This document shows positions 18,801 through 26,873 of a stretch of 64,000 bases of DNA, piece after piece. The notes below the pieces were generated by a model, which ran no database searches, was not told the origin of the DNA, and saw only the letters and a program-made list of their open reading frames with translations. The DNA is taken from contig SGBD01000002.1 of the NCBI GenBank assembly GCA_004195035.1, positions 254,009 through 318,008 of the forward strand, written 5' to 3'. Source of the stretch: Candidatus Acidulodesulfobacterium ferriphilum. Lineage in GTDB: Bacteria; SZUA-79; Acidulodesulfobacterales; Acidulodesulfobacteraceae. Position 1 is the first letter of the stretch. The number at the start of each line of letters is the position of its first letter. The position numbers and the translations under genes are program-made.

Positions 18801-19932
18801 TCGTAAATTTTAAAACATGATTTCTTACCCTTCCAAACTCCCCATTGCATTTCACAAAACCGTCCTTTATATCGCCTCCCTGGAAAACAAAATTTTTTAG
18901 ATGGAACTGCGCTGAAGATTGAATCTTTTTTGAAAAGTCCCCGACTAAATGCAATCTAACATCAAGCCTGCCTTTCATTTGTATGGGAACAGCCTTAAAA
19001 TTTTTGGAGATATAGGACAAATGGTTAAAATTTATTACGGTTGTGTCGTTTATTTTACTTACGATTTGGGAGATTTTACCGAAAAGAATGTTTATTTTTT
19101 GGCTTAAAGTAATCTTCTTAACCGCGTTTTCTTCATGCGGAATATTCCTTTTTACCCCTTTTTCTTTATTTAAATCTAATATGCCGCTCGACACGGAATT
19201 GAAATAATTACCCTCTGCGCGAACCTTGCTGAATTTTATAAAACCGTTAAAGTAGTGAATTTGCAAAGCGGATGAACTATAAACCTGCGAGATATCAGGC
19301 ATACTTAAAAATATATGCGGCAAATCGTAATTAAAATAAATCCCGCTGCTATTATAAAATAGCTGGTTAAGAACCGGCTTTTTAAAAATATTTAAATCAA
19401 AATTTTTCAGGTTCAATAAAATATGCCTATCCATATCGTTTAATTTAAAATTACAATTATGAAAAGCAATATTTTGGAAAGAAAACGATATGAATGAAAA
19501 AGCTGGTTTTTTAATTAAAGATTTTATTGCCAGATTAATCCTTTTATAATTCGCAATTTTATTATTTTTAATTAGAATATTAAATTCGGGGCGGATTATA
19601 TCTATTTTATCTATGGTTATTTTTCTCCGGAAAAAATTTAACGGACCAAAAAAAAGGTTAATATCTTTAATGTAGGCAACATCCTTAACGCCCACTCCCT
19701 TTATAACGACCTGGGGCGCAAAAATAGATATTTTTAATGTTTCGATTTTAACCTGTTTGTGCAGGGTTTCGGTTAAGTAAAAGGAGGCATAACTTTTAAT
19801 CTTTGATGCAAAATAGGGCGATGTAATAAAAAATATTATCGATGCGGAAAACAGAACGATAGATAATAAAAAAAATAATACGATAAGGCTAAATCTCTTT
19901 CTAACTAACCGGCACAGAGATTTTAATTTCAT
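15838..19932 (-). CDS. tamB: TamB/AsmA-type translocation and assembly protein
   Basis: This 1364-residue protein has one N-terminal membrane helix (about residues 14-36) and an AsmA-like start (YASFYLTETLHKQVKIE). A very long beta-rich periplasmic part follows, made of repeating short strands. The C-terminal DUF490/TamB domain includes ARLHLIGTLYDPVL, GEIYFRGTKF, LSSTPPLSELDIVSMLALG and a final FHFRF-like end. TamB spans the periplasm and works with an Omp85 partner in outer-membrane protein insertion or lipid transport. It is transcribed just ahead of the Omp85 gene, with a MITE-like repeat between them. Length is near that of E. coli TamB (about 1260). Confidence 0.9.
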   Translation of the reverse strand: MKLKSLCRLVRKRFSLIVLFFLLSIVLFSASIIFFITSPYFASKIKSYASFYLTETLHKQVKIETLKISIFAPQVVIKGVGVKDVAYIKDINLFFGPLNFFRRKITIDKIDIIRPEFNILIKNNKIANYKRINLAIKSLIKKPAFSFISFSFQNIAFHNCNFKLNDMDRHILLNLKNFDLNIFKKPVLNQLFYNSSGIYFNYDLPHIFLSMPDISQVYSSSALQIHYFNGFIKFSKVRAEGNYFNSVSSGILDLNKEKGVKRNIPHEENAVKKITLSQKINILFGKISQIVSKINDTTVINFNHLSYISKNFKAVPIQMKGRLDVRLHLVGDFSKKIQSSAQFHLKNFVFQGGDIKDGFVKCNGEFGRVRNHVLKFTKINLKMFNGVVESAGNINLDENEGRFNSTLKDIDVGKLVEFYNSVKTPQFTAIAGGSVKTYLHLGKNFYAANIERINVKRPEQLFEFRNRKGNRVIYSIDYGQPVLVEGSVVVNDKLVLLKDLHASSSQSNGVVNGVISYNKSYLNIGFDAGYKELPKVNFIEAVRSRYFEPAGSGTIKGVIAGKFNRISFDFRNKFKSLYINRYTDSYKGVANVDIEPSGDVLFKKVALEEKPQRTNKGTIDFNGRIYENKILKTEYIDGKFETKNIRINSEKPSFSLSLYLNSNGKISGELGNPVADIRAYAKKAAVYGQDISNINSYVILTKKDLKIKRLNGAYNSAIFNIYGLIRFRPSVNKNFNYDLRLISNGVNLANLNLEPVKKYHIRGIANLNLHIGGLFALPYISGNAAIRDVYVNDYFLKNIDVGISSSKSKMILNLSALKNSLKTKADILLKKGYPYSFITEINLLDIDYRKTLFRLSGGIYGSGKLSNIKNSYLFAKLGYVYLKHGPFFLKNTKNIRISYMDRVIDLSGFELKGGNNYFQIRGNVTLKKYNLIINDKTDLWILGLFSNKIINSSGFVTGSAVIFGPKAHPRVYGFAEISKGLMETSLNPGYTVSRVFARLTFNNNLIVLEKSRFRLLNGIFSAHGLVRLSDFRPVSYNLQTNFSSAVYRESNYFYADMDGSIGYNGSADHGTIYGDIDIKKALYDKKINLSSFLLSYKKYNIIKPVIKKGAFNPDLNLLIKSDKSIFIRNNIMDTDFSARLHLIGTLYDPVLIGTANAEAGEIYFRGTKFRLSYANIDFNNPYKINPTFAVSADTDINQYIVRMNANGSLLNFNVNLSSTPPLSELDIVSMLALGAPASSVYAGSAGGIAASEAASAIGGGVEQSVTGAISSYFGFKNLSVAPSYSAITHSAAPQVTVTKTITKKMSISYSNIIASQSSQSVTLTYKLTPHISVIGVWENNELAPNNSNIYSEVGGSIAFHFRFY

Positions 19933-19975
19933 ATAATTAATTAAGACGGATATATTTTTAGAGTTTTAAATTAAT

Positions 19976-20698
19976 TCAAATTTCTTCATCTATAAACTTA
20001 TAACCTGCCCCCCTTATAGTTTCGATAAATTTAATCGACTCGTCTATTTCGATATTAGACCTTAGCCTTCTTATATGAACATCGACCGTTCTCGGTTCGA
20101 CAAATGAATTGTTTCCCCATACATTGTCAAGGAGTTTTTCACGCGAAAATACATCCCCTGCATATGTCATCAAAAAAATAAGGATTTTAAATTCGATCGG
20201 GCTCAGTTTTATTTCTCTGCTTTTTACTATTACGCTATGTTTGGTAACATTTACGCTGATATTCTTAAACTTAAATTCTTGAGAAGCAGGGGTTAGCGTA
20301 TTTACTTTTTGAGGAAGCGTTCTTTTAAAAATGGCCCTGATGCGGGCTAAAAGTTCGTTAATAGAAAACGGCTTAATCATGTAATCTTCGGCGCCTGCTT
20401 CAAAGCCCAAAACCTTATCGACCTCTTCCTGCTTTGCGGATAAAAACATGACGGGAATCAGGGATAGATATTTATTTTGCTTTATTCTTTTGCAGACCTC
20501 GTAACCATTAATGTCTGGAAGCATGAGGTCAAGAATGATGAGGTCGGGTTTAACCACTTCCGCGATTTTAATACCGTCAAACCCGTTAAAAGCAAATTCT
20601 ATATTATAACCTTCTTTTGCAAGATTGTATTTTAAAAGCTCGACCAAATCGGATTCGTCATCCACGATTAAGATATTCGCTTTAATTTCCGGGATCAA
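19976..20698 (-). CDS. OmpR/PhoB-family response regulator
   Basis: This 240-residue regulator has a receiver domain (acidic residues D13 and D14, phosphoacceptor D57 in ILDLMLPD, K in MIKPFS) and a winged-helix DNA-binding domain. The latter contains LSPIEFKILIFLM, FSREKLLDNVWG and RTVDVHIRRLR. It most resembles PhoB-like regulators. No histidine kinase gene is adjacent, so it is an orphan here. It may be read together with tamB, whose start lies 43 bp downstream. The start at 20698 is provisional, since the core begins at about residue 8. Confidence 0.92.
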   Translation of the reverse strand: MIPEIKANILIVDDESDLVELLKYNLAKEGYNIEFAFNGFDGIKIAEVVKPDLIILDLMLPDINGYEVCKRIKQNKYLSLIPVMFLSAKQEEVDKVLGFEAGAEDYMIKPFSINELLARIRAIFKRTLPQKVNTLTPASQEFKFKNISVNVTKHSVIVKSREIKLSPIEFKILIFLMTYAGDVFSREKLLDNVWGNNSFVEPRTVDVHIRRLRSNIEIDESIKFIETIRGAGYKFIDEEI

Positions 20699-20848
20699 AT
20701 TTAATCTCCGAATTCATTATGGAGCGGGAACAGGACTTAAACCATAAAAACCCCCGCTTTTTCAAAGAATTTTAAATGTGGTAATTGTTAAGCTGTTTGA
20801 GTAAATGTTACTATCTTTTTATTACTAAGTCAAGTTTTAATTAATTTC

Positions 20849-21060
20849 CAAAATTGCCGATAGAAAATTTCTTTTCTGGATTAACGCTTCGCTCTCGGCT
20901 TTTCAAGCCTCGTGAAGTCCTTTTAAGGACTTTCCCGCTTTCGCGGGAATGACACCCGCCGGGTTAAAGTCTAAATTCTCTTATTGTCATTCCTGCTTAG
21001 GCAGGAATCCAGAATTTATAATATGTTGAAACAGTCTCAAGATTTCTATCGGCAATTTTG
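20849..21060. mobile_element. MITE-like element with terminal inverted repeats, copy 2
   Basis: The unit starts with CAAAATTGCCGATAGAAA and ends with TTTCTATCGGCAATTTTG, an 18-bp perfect terminal inverted repeat. The interior carries the same palindromes as copy 1 (TTCCCGC/GCGGGAA near 20932-20951 and ATTCCTGC/GCAGGAAT near 20988-21008) plus an extra insert around 20882-20930. It occupies most of the 409-bp gap between the response regulator and the efflux lipoprotein gene. I see nothing else in that gap. Confidence 0.75.
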
Positions 21061-21107
21061 AGTAATTTCCCTTTTTTAACTTCTACCGATATAAATCCAT
21101 TGCAAAT

Positions 21108-22553
21108 TTAAATCTGAACATTTTGCTTAAGCCCCATACCGAGCGCATTATATATATCTATAATGTCTTCCTGCAAAAGCAGATTCTGATTTATCAGATT
21201 GTATTCCGCGTTTAGCAGGTTTAATTTATATGTTAAATATGTTATCCGGCCGGCAATGCCCGTCCTGTACTGCACATTGTAAATACGAAACAGTTTTGAG
21301 GAGTAGGCAAGATTATTTTCATAGCTCTTTAAAGTTTTAAAATCTCTTTTATAAGAGGCAAGAGCGCTGTCTGTTTCGCTGAACGCATTGATTATCGTGT
21401 TTCTATAATTAAGCACGGCCTGTTCGTATTGAAGTTTAGACCTTTCGTAAATGCTTATATTTTTCTTGTAATTAAACAGGGGCACCAGAATATTTAAACC
21501 GAAGCTCCATACGCTGTTTGCATCGGCAATAAAATTATTTAGGCTAAAACTTGCATAGCCGTACTCGCCCGTGAGGTTAAATACAGGAAAAAAATTGGCA
21601 AGGCTTGCTTTTTTAGCATAAGCATAAGATAATACATTATATTCCGCTTCTTTAACATCGGGTCTTTTAGTCAGTATCAGCGAAGGAATGTTCGGAGGTA
21701 TCAATCTGGTATAATTTATGTTATTAAAGCCGTTAAAGTTATATTTTTTTGTTTTTTTCCCGATTTTAAATTTTTCGGGGTATTTTCCTAAATAATAAGC
21801 CAGCGTATTTTGTGTAATCTCTTTTAGTTTTATAGAATTATTTAATTCGGTTTTTATCGCCTCGAGAGCAATTTTTGCATCTAAGGCGGGTTCACCGTTT
21901 ATAAGTCCGTCTTTATACTGAACTAAATTAATCTTTAAAATTTCTTTTTCGGCAAGGTATTGCTTTTTTAAATTCTTGATTCCTGAATTAAGAGCGATTA
22001 TCTGGAAATAGGACTGTGCAACATTGCTAATGAGCGTTAATTTTATAACATCTGCGTCTTCTCTGGAAACCGAAACATTTGCTTTAGCCTGATTTACCGC
22101 ATTGTTAATTTGATGCCATACATCTAATTCGTAAGAGGCGTTTAACCCTGCCTGATTTAAATTATAGATAATTGTGGATGCGGACGCCCGTCCGGATGAT
22201 ATGGAAGATTCATAACCCGGCAATTTATTTCTTGAACTAGCGTAGCTAAAATTAATATCAGGAAATAAATTAGATTCGTTTTGGGATACATAGGTTTTTG
22301 CAACCTGAATGTTTTTTACGGCAATCAGATAATTTAAATTATTCTTAAGGGCTTTGCCGACTAAGGTATTAAGTTCTTTATCTTTAAAGTTTTTCCACCA
22401 GTCGTTTTTTATGGGATAACCCCGGGTTTTAACCGAATATTTAAATTTCTCCGGTATTTTTACCGCAACTTTTTTTGGCGCGGCATATAAGGCGCACCCG
22501 CTAAAAAAAAGCGATAAACCCAGATAAATTAAAATTATAAATTTCCTTTTCAT
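21108..22553 (-). CDS. Outer-membrane efflux lipoprotein, NodT/OprM type
   Basis: This 481-residue protein has a lipoprotein signal peptide with lipobox FSGC (Cys20). Two repeats of the outer-membrane efflux family follow, rich in long helices (KALKNNLNYLIAVKNIQVA, PSLILTKRPDVKEAEYN). The motif TKRPDVKEAE is diagnostic of the NodT/OprM group. It forms the trimeric outer-membrane channel of a tripartite pump. The adaptor and RND genes start 114 bp away on the opposite strand, so it is their likely partner and is probably expressed from the shared intergenic region. Confidence 0.92.
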   Translation of the reverse strand: MKRKFIILIYLGLSLFFSGCALYAAPKKVAVKIPEKFKYSVKTRGYPIKNDWWKNFKDKELNTLVGKALKNNLNYLIAVKNIQVAKTYVSQNESNLFPDINFSYASSRNKLPGYESSISSGRASASTIIYNLNQAGLNASYELDVWHQINNAVNQAKANVSVSREDADVIKLTLISNVAQSYFQIIALNSGIKNLKKQYLAEKEILKINLVQYKDGLINGEPALDAKIALEAIKTELNNSIKLKEITQNTLAYYLGKYPEKFKIGKKTKKYNFNGFNNINYTRLIPPNIPSLILTKRPDVKEAEYNVLSYAYAKKASLANFFPVFNLTGEYGYASFSLNNFIADANSVWSFGLNILVPLFNYKKNISIYERSKLQYEQAVLNYRNTIINAFSETDSALASYKRDFKTLKSYENNLAYSSKLFRIYNVQYRTGIAGRITYLTYKLNLLNAEYNLINQNLLLQEDIIDIYNALGMGLKQNVQI

Positions 22554-22606
22554 TTTTATAAAAATTTATTGACCGGAAATTAAATTTGTTATATTCTAAA
22601 TTATAC

Positions 22607-22620
22607 TGACTATAAAGTCA
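22607..22620. promoter_or_regulatory. Small palindrome in the divergent efflux promoter region
   Basis: TGACTATAAAGTCA has 5-bp perfect arms around ATAA. It lies between the divergently transcribed efflux lipoprotein and adaptor genes and could be an operator. No regulator gene is adjacent, and so short a palindrome may be chance. Confidence 0.25.
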
Positions 22621-22666
22621 TATTGCAATATAAAAAATTAATTACGATTGAACCGGAGCCGGATTT

Positions 22667-23764
22667 ATGTTAAAGCGTTTTTTACTGACATTTATCGTTT
22701 TACTGATTATATTTGGCGGATTGTTTGGATATAAAGCTTATAATGACCACGAAATGAAAATTGCTATGATGAAGCGCAAATATCCGCCCGCATATGTATC
22801 TGCGGCTTTATCGAAAATCGGCGGCTGGCAGCCGTATATACGGACAATAGGCAATGTGGTATCCGTTAATTCGGTAAATGTAACCACCCAGGTCCCGGGA
22901 CAGGTGGTAGGCATATATTTCGGTTCTGGCGAGTTCGTTAAAAAGAATAAAATTCTCGTCAAATTAGATGATTCCCTCCAGCTTGCCCTGCTTCAACAAT
23001 ATAAATCACAATTAATAGCAAACAAATTTAACTATGAGCAATACAAAAAAGCATATAAAAAACATGCCGTATCTAAAGCATCTTATATTCAGATGCTATC
23101 AGCATTAAGGCAAAATGAAGCATTAATTAAACAAACCGAAGTTACGCTGCAAAATATGACTATCAGGGCGCCTTTTACCGGTGTAGTAGGGATAAGAGAT
23201 GCCGGCTTCGTAAATTTAGGACAGTATATCAATCCAGGCGCCAATATTATTTCTCTGTATTCCGTCAACCCTATGTACGTGGATTTTACAATGCCCCAAA
23301 ACGATTTAAGCAGACTTAAAGTTAATCAGAAAATAGACATTAGCGTAGATTCGTATCACGGTAAAATATTTACAGGCATAATAAAAACAATAAGCGTTAA
23401 TGTCAACAATGTTTCCCGCAATATAACCGTCAGGGCGGAGGTGAGCAATCCGAATATGATTTTAAGACCGGGCATGTTTGTAACGGGGAGCGTTTTACTG
23501 CCCGTAATACACAATGTAATTACGGTGCCTGCAACCGCCGTGACATATAATCCTTACGGAGATTTCGTTTATGTCGTGACGAAAAAGAACGGCGAATATA
23601 TAGCAAATACAGACTATGTGACGGTTGGGGACCAGAGGAACGGCGAGGCGGTTATATCCAAAGGCTTAAAAGCCGGCGAGACGGTTGTCACGGCAGGACA
23701 GGTTAAACTAAGAAACGGCGCCGAAGTAATCATCAGTAAAAACGGACAGGGGAATTCGGAATGA
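22667..23764 (+). CDS. RND efflux periplasmic adaptor subunit
   Basis: This 365-residue membrane fusion protein has one N-terminal hydrophobic segment (residues 4-22). A lipoyl-like half follows (VTTQVPGQVVGIYFGSGEFVKK), then a helical hairpin (about 95-150), the second lipoyl half (MTIRAPFTGVVGIRDAG) and a beta-barrel domain ending in LRPGMFVTGSV. These fit the AcrA/MexA adaptor family that links the inner-membrane pump to the outer-membrane channel. GGAGCC lies upstream of the ATG. Its stop overlaps the start of the RND gene by 4 bp, implying coupled translation. Confidence 0.93.
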   Translation: MLKRFLLTFIVLLIIFGGLFGYKAYNDHEMKIAMMKRKYPPAYVSAALSKIGGWQPYIRTIGNVVSVNSVNVTTQVPGQVVGIYFGSGEFVKKNKILVKLDDSLQLALLQQYKSQLIANKFNYEQYKKAYKKHAVSKASYIQMLSALRQNEALIKQTEVTLQNMTIRAPFTGVVGIRDAGFVNLGQYINPGANIISLYSVNPMYVDFTMPQNDLSRLKVNQKIDISVDSYHGKIFTGIIKTISVNVNNVSRNITVRAEVSNPNMILRPGMFVTGSVLLPVIHNVITVPATAVTYNPYGDFVYVVTKKNGEYIANTDYVTVGDQRNGEAVISKGLKAGETVVTAGQVKLRNGAEVIISKNGQGNSE

Positions 23765-26700
23765 ACGGTTTAAGGCACAACAAAGCGGGCAATTTTACCG
23801 ATATATTTATAAAAAGACCCGTTCTTGCTATAGTTTTGAGTTTAGTTATACTCATCTTGGGCGCAAGGTCATTATCGGAACTCAGTTTAAGGGAATATCC
23901 GAAAGTAGAAGACACCTTAGTTACCGTGCAGACCGCATATCCGGGCGCCACGGCAAATGTCGTTCAGGGTTTTATAACTATGCCGCTCGAAAGGGCGATT
24001 GCTTCAGCGGAAGGCATAGATTACATAACATCGTCAAGCACCGAAGGCATAAGCACGATAAGCGTATTTATGAGGCTTAATTATAATCCTAACGCCGCCC
24101 TTGCCGAGGTACTTTCGGAGACCAATTCAGTTTTAAATCAATTGCCTGCGCAATCACAGCGCCCCGTTATTACAAAAACAAGCGTAACTAATTTAGCCTA
24201 TCTGTACCTGGCTTTTACATCCGGGTCTATGAGCGGTTCTCAAATAACCGATTATATAAGCCGGGCGGTGCAGTCCAAGATACAGTCGATAAACGGTGTC
24301 GGACAGGTAATGATATACGGCAATAAGTCTTTCGCAATGCGAATATGGCTTAATCCGAAAAAAATGGCAGAATTTAATGTTACGCCGGTACAGGTTTCAC
24401 AGGCTCTTGCAAATAATAACTATATTTCCGCAAACGGATATACTAAAAGCAACTATATACAGGTCAATGTTTCCGCCGATACTTATTTGCACAATATAAA
24501 GCAATTTAAAAATTTAGTTGTCGCAAACGATGGCGGAACTCTGGTTAGAATCAAGGATATCGGTACCGTAGAACTGGGTTCGCAAAAATATGATGCCGGA
24601 AATATTATGAACGGAGAAAAAGCCGTCGTGATGGGTATATTTACGACCCCTACCGCCAACCCTTTGACCGTCGTAGGCAATATAAGGAAAATACTGCCGT
24701 CCCTGAGAGCGCAATTGCCTGCGCATCTCAAGCTAAGAGTGGCATTCGACAGGACGACCTTTATAAGAAGTTCTATAAGCGAAGTCGTTAAAGCAGTGGT
24801 GGAAACGATATTAATAGTTATTATCGTTATATTTTTATTTCTCGGTTCGGCCAGAAGCGTGATAATACCGATAATTGCAATACCGCTGTCCATTATCGGG
24901 GACCTTTTTATTATGTTTTATTTGCATTACTCGATAAACCTGCTAACGCTGCTTGCAATGGTTCTGGCTATAGGGCTTGTAGTCGATGACGCCATAGTAG
25001 TAGTGGAAAATGTCAGCAGGCATATAGAAGAAGGGAAAAAACCCGTAGAAGCGGCGCTTATCGGGGCAAGAGAACTGGGCATTCCTGTTATAGCTATGTC
25101 TATTACCCTTGTTGCGGTGTTTTTGCCCATAGGTTTTATGTCCGGTCTTACGGGGGCTTTGTTTACCGAATTTGCATTTACTCTGGCAGGCGCGGTGATA
25201 ATATCGGGTATTATCGCTTTAACGCTATCACCCATGATGTCGTCCAAATTTCTTAAAACGGATATGGGCAAAAAAGGTTTTACGCATTTTTTGGATGTTA
25301 CATTCGATAAAATTAAGTCGATATATTTAAAAATATTACATAGCGTATTGGATTATAAACCGATAGTCGCATTTGTGATAATCGTTGTGTTAGCAAGTTT
25401 ATATTTTTTATTTATAACGACAAAAACGGAACTTGCTCCGACCGAGGATCAGGGGGTTGTATTCGTTATGGGAACTGCCGCTCCAACCTCTACATTTAAC
25501 AATCTTAATGTTTATGCTAAACAAATCGGGGATATATATAGGACATTTCCGGAGCTCAGCCATTACTTTATGGCTTTAGGAGCTTCCGGCAATAATTCCC
25601 TTATATCGGGTTTTTTGCTTAAACCGTGGAGCCAAAGAAAAAAAACACAGATGCAGTTGACGCCGGAACTTCAGGGTAAGTTAAACACCGTGCCTGGTTT
25701 AAAATTAGTCGCCTTTCCTCTGCCGAGTCTTCCAGGTTCCCAAGGTTTACCTGTCGAGTTTGTTATAACTTCCGCCGCAAATTATAGCGAATTAAGAAGT
25801 GTTGCAGACGGCCTTGAGGAAAAAGCCATGAAGAGCGGCTTGTTTTTATATATGGACAGCGACCTTAAATACGACGAACCCCTCTTGAATGTTTCTATCG
25901 ACAGGAGCAAAGCTCAAAACATGGGTATAACTATGCAGGAAATAGGCGATACGCTTTCCACGATGTTGAGCGAAAACTATGTAAACTGGTTTGAGATGCA
26001 GGGTTACAGCTATGAAGTAATACCTCAGGTTATGCAGAAATACAGATTTAACGCAGGTATGTTAAAAAATTATTATATAGCCGCTTCTAACGGAAATATG
26101 GTGCCGCTTTCGAGTTTTATAAAAATTAAGACATCCGTAGTGCCGGAATCGTTAAACCAGTTTAATCAGCTAAATTCCGTTACGATATCCGCCACGACTA
26201 AACCGGGCGTAACTATGGGGCAGGCGCTTAGCTATCTCGAAAACATATCTAAAACTATATTTCCTATAGGCTTTACATATAATTTTGCCGGGCAGTCCAG
26301 GCAGTATGTCGAAGAAGGTTCGACTATGATTATAACCTTTTTTTTCGCCCTGATAATTATTTATTTAGTTCTTGCGGCATTATTCAATAGTTTTGTGGAC
26401 CCGCTTATCATACTCGTAAGCGTTCCTATGTCGTTAACCGGAGCATTGATATTTTTGAGTCTGGGCTTCGCCACTATTAACATCTATACGGAGGTTGGAC
26501 TTGTTACGCTGATAGGACTTGTCAGCAAACACGGTATTCTTATTACAAGATTTGCAAACGATTTACAAAATGAGGGCATAGACAAACGCAGCGCCATCGA
26601 GCAGGCATCCGCAATCAGACTCAGGCCGATATTAATGACCACTGCAGCGATGGTTTTCGGGGTCGTACCTCTTTTAATCGCCACAGGGGCGGGGGCAGTA

Positions 26701-26838
26701 AGCAGATTCGATATAGGATTAGTGATAGCCGCAGGATTGGGCATCGGCACATTTTTAACTATATTTATAGTGCCTGCCGTGTATATGTTTATCGGCAAGG
26801 ATATAAATAAGGATATAAATAAGAAAAACGAAGATTAG
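23761..26838 (+). CDS. RND multidrug efflux transporter, HAE1 (AcrB-like)
   Basis: This 1025-residue inner-membrane pump has twelve membrane segments and two large periplasmic loops. It begins FTDIFIKRPVLAIVLSLVI and carries the conserved YPGATANVVQGFIT stretch. TM4 reads LAIGLVVDDAIVVVENV, containing the proton-relay Asp pair. The second half has GLVTLIGLVSKHGILI with the relay Lys, followed by RLRPILMTTAAM. Length is normal for the HAE1 group, which exports drugs, dyes or solvents. It overlaps the adaptor gene by 4 bp. The substrate cannot be read from the sequence. Confidence 0.95.
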   Translation: MNGLRHNKAGNFTDIFIKRPVLAIVLSLVILILGARSLSELSLREYPKVEDTLVTVQTAYPGATANVVQGFITMPLERAIASAEGIDYITSSSTEGISTISVFMRLNYNPNAALAEVLSETNSVLNQLPAQSQRPVITKTSVTNLAYLYLAFTSGSMSGSQITDYISRAVQSKIQSINGVGQVMIYGNKSFAMRIWLNPKKMAEFNVTPVQVSQALANNNYISANGYTKSNYIQVNVSADTYLHNIKQFKNLVVANDGGTLVRIKDIGTVELGSQKYDAGNIMNGEKAVVMGIFTTPTANPLTVVGNIRKILPSLRAQLPAHLKLRVAFDRTTFIRSSISEVVKAVVETILIVIIVIFLFLGSARSVIIPIIAIPLSIIGDLFIMFYLHYSINLLTLLAMVLAIGLVVDDAIVVVENVSRHIEEGKKPVEAALIGARELGIPVIAMSITLVAVFLPIGFMSGLTGALFTEFAFTLAGAVIISGIIALTLSPMMSSKFLKTDMGKKGFTHFLDVTFDKIKSIYLKILHSVLDYKPIVAFVIIVVLASLYFLFITTKTELAPTEDQGVVFVMGTAAPTSTFNNLNVYAKQIGDIYRTFPELSHYFMALGASGNNSLISGFLLKPWSQRKKTQMQLTPELQGKLNTVPGLKLVAFPLPSLPGSQGLPVEFVITSAANYSELRSVADGLEEKAMKSGLFLYMDSDLKYDEPLLNVSIDRSKAQNMGITMQEIGDTLSTMLSENYVNWFEMQGYSYEVIPQVMQKYRFNAGMLKNYYIAASNGNMVPLSSFIKIKTSVVPESLNQFNQLNSVTISATTKPGVTMGQALSYLENISKTIFPIGFTYNFAGQSRQYVEEGSTMIITFFFALIIIYLVLAALFNSFVDPLIILVSVPMSLTGALIFLSLGFATINIYTEVGLVTLIGLVSKHGILITRFANDLQNEGIDKRSAIEQASAIRLRPILMTTAAMVFGVVPLLIATGAGAVSRFDIGLVIAAGLGIGTFLTIFIVPAVYMFIGKDINKDINKKNED

Positions 26839-26865
26839 GGACTTTTATATTTTTATGCTGTCCCT
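26837..26865. terminator. Possible bidirectional terminator between convergent genes
   Basis: AGGGAC at 26837-26842 pairs with GTCCCT at 26860-26865 around a 17-nt AT-rich loop. It lies between the ends of the RND gene and the convergent formate dehydrogenase gene. The stem is short, and no long T-tract follows directly. Confidence 0.35.
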
Positions 26866-26873
26866 GTTAAATT

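Noticed and set aside
15641-21060. Full insertion sequences between the envelope genes
   Set aside because: No transposase frame lies within the inverted repeats. The units are too short, so they are at most non-autonomous elements.
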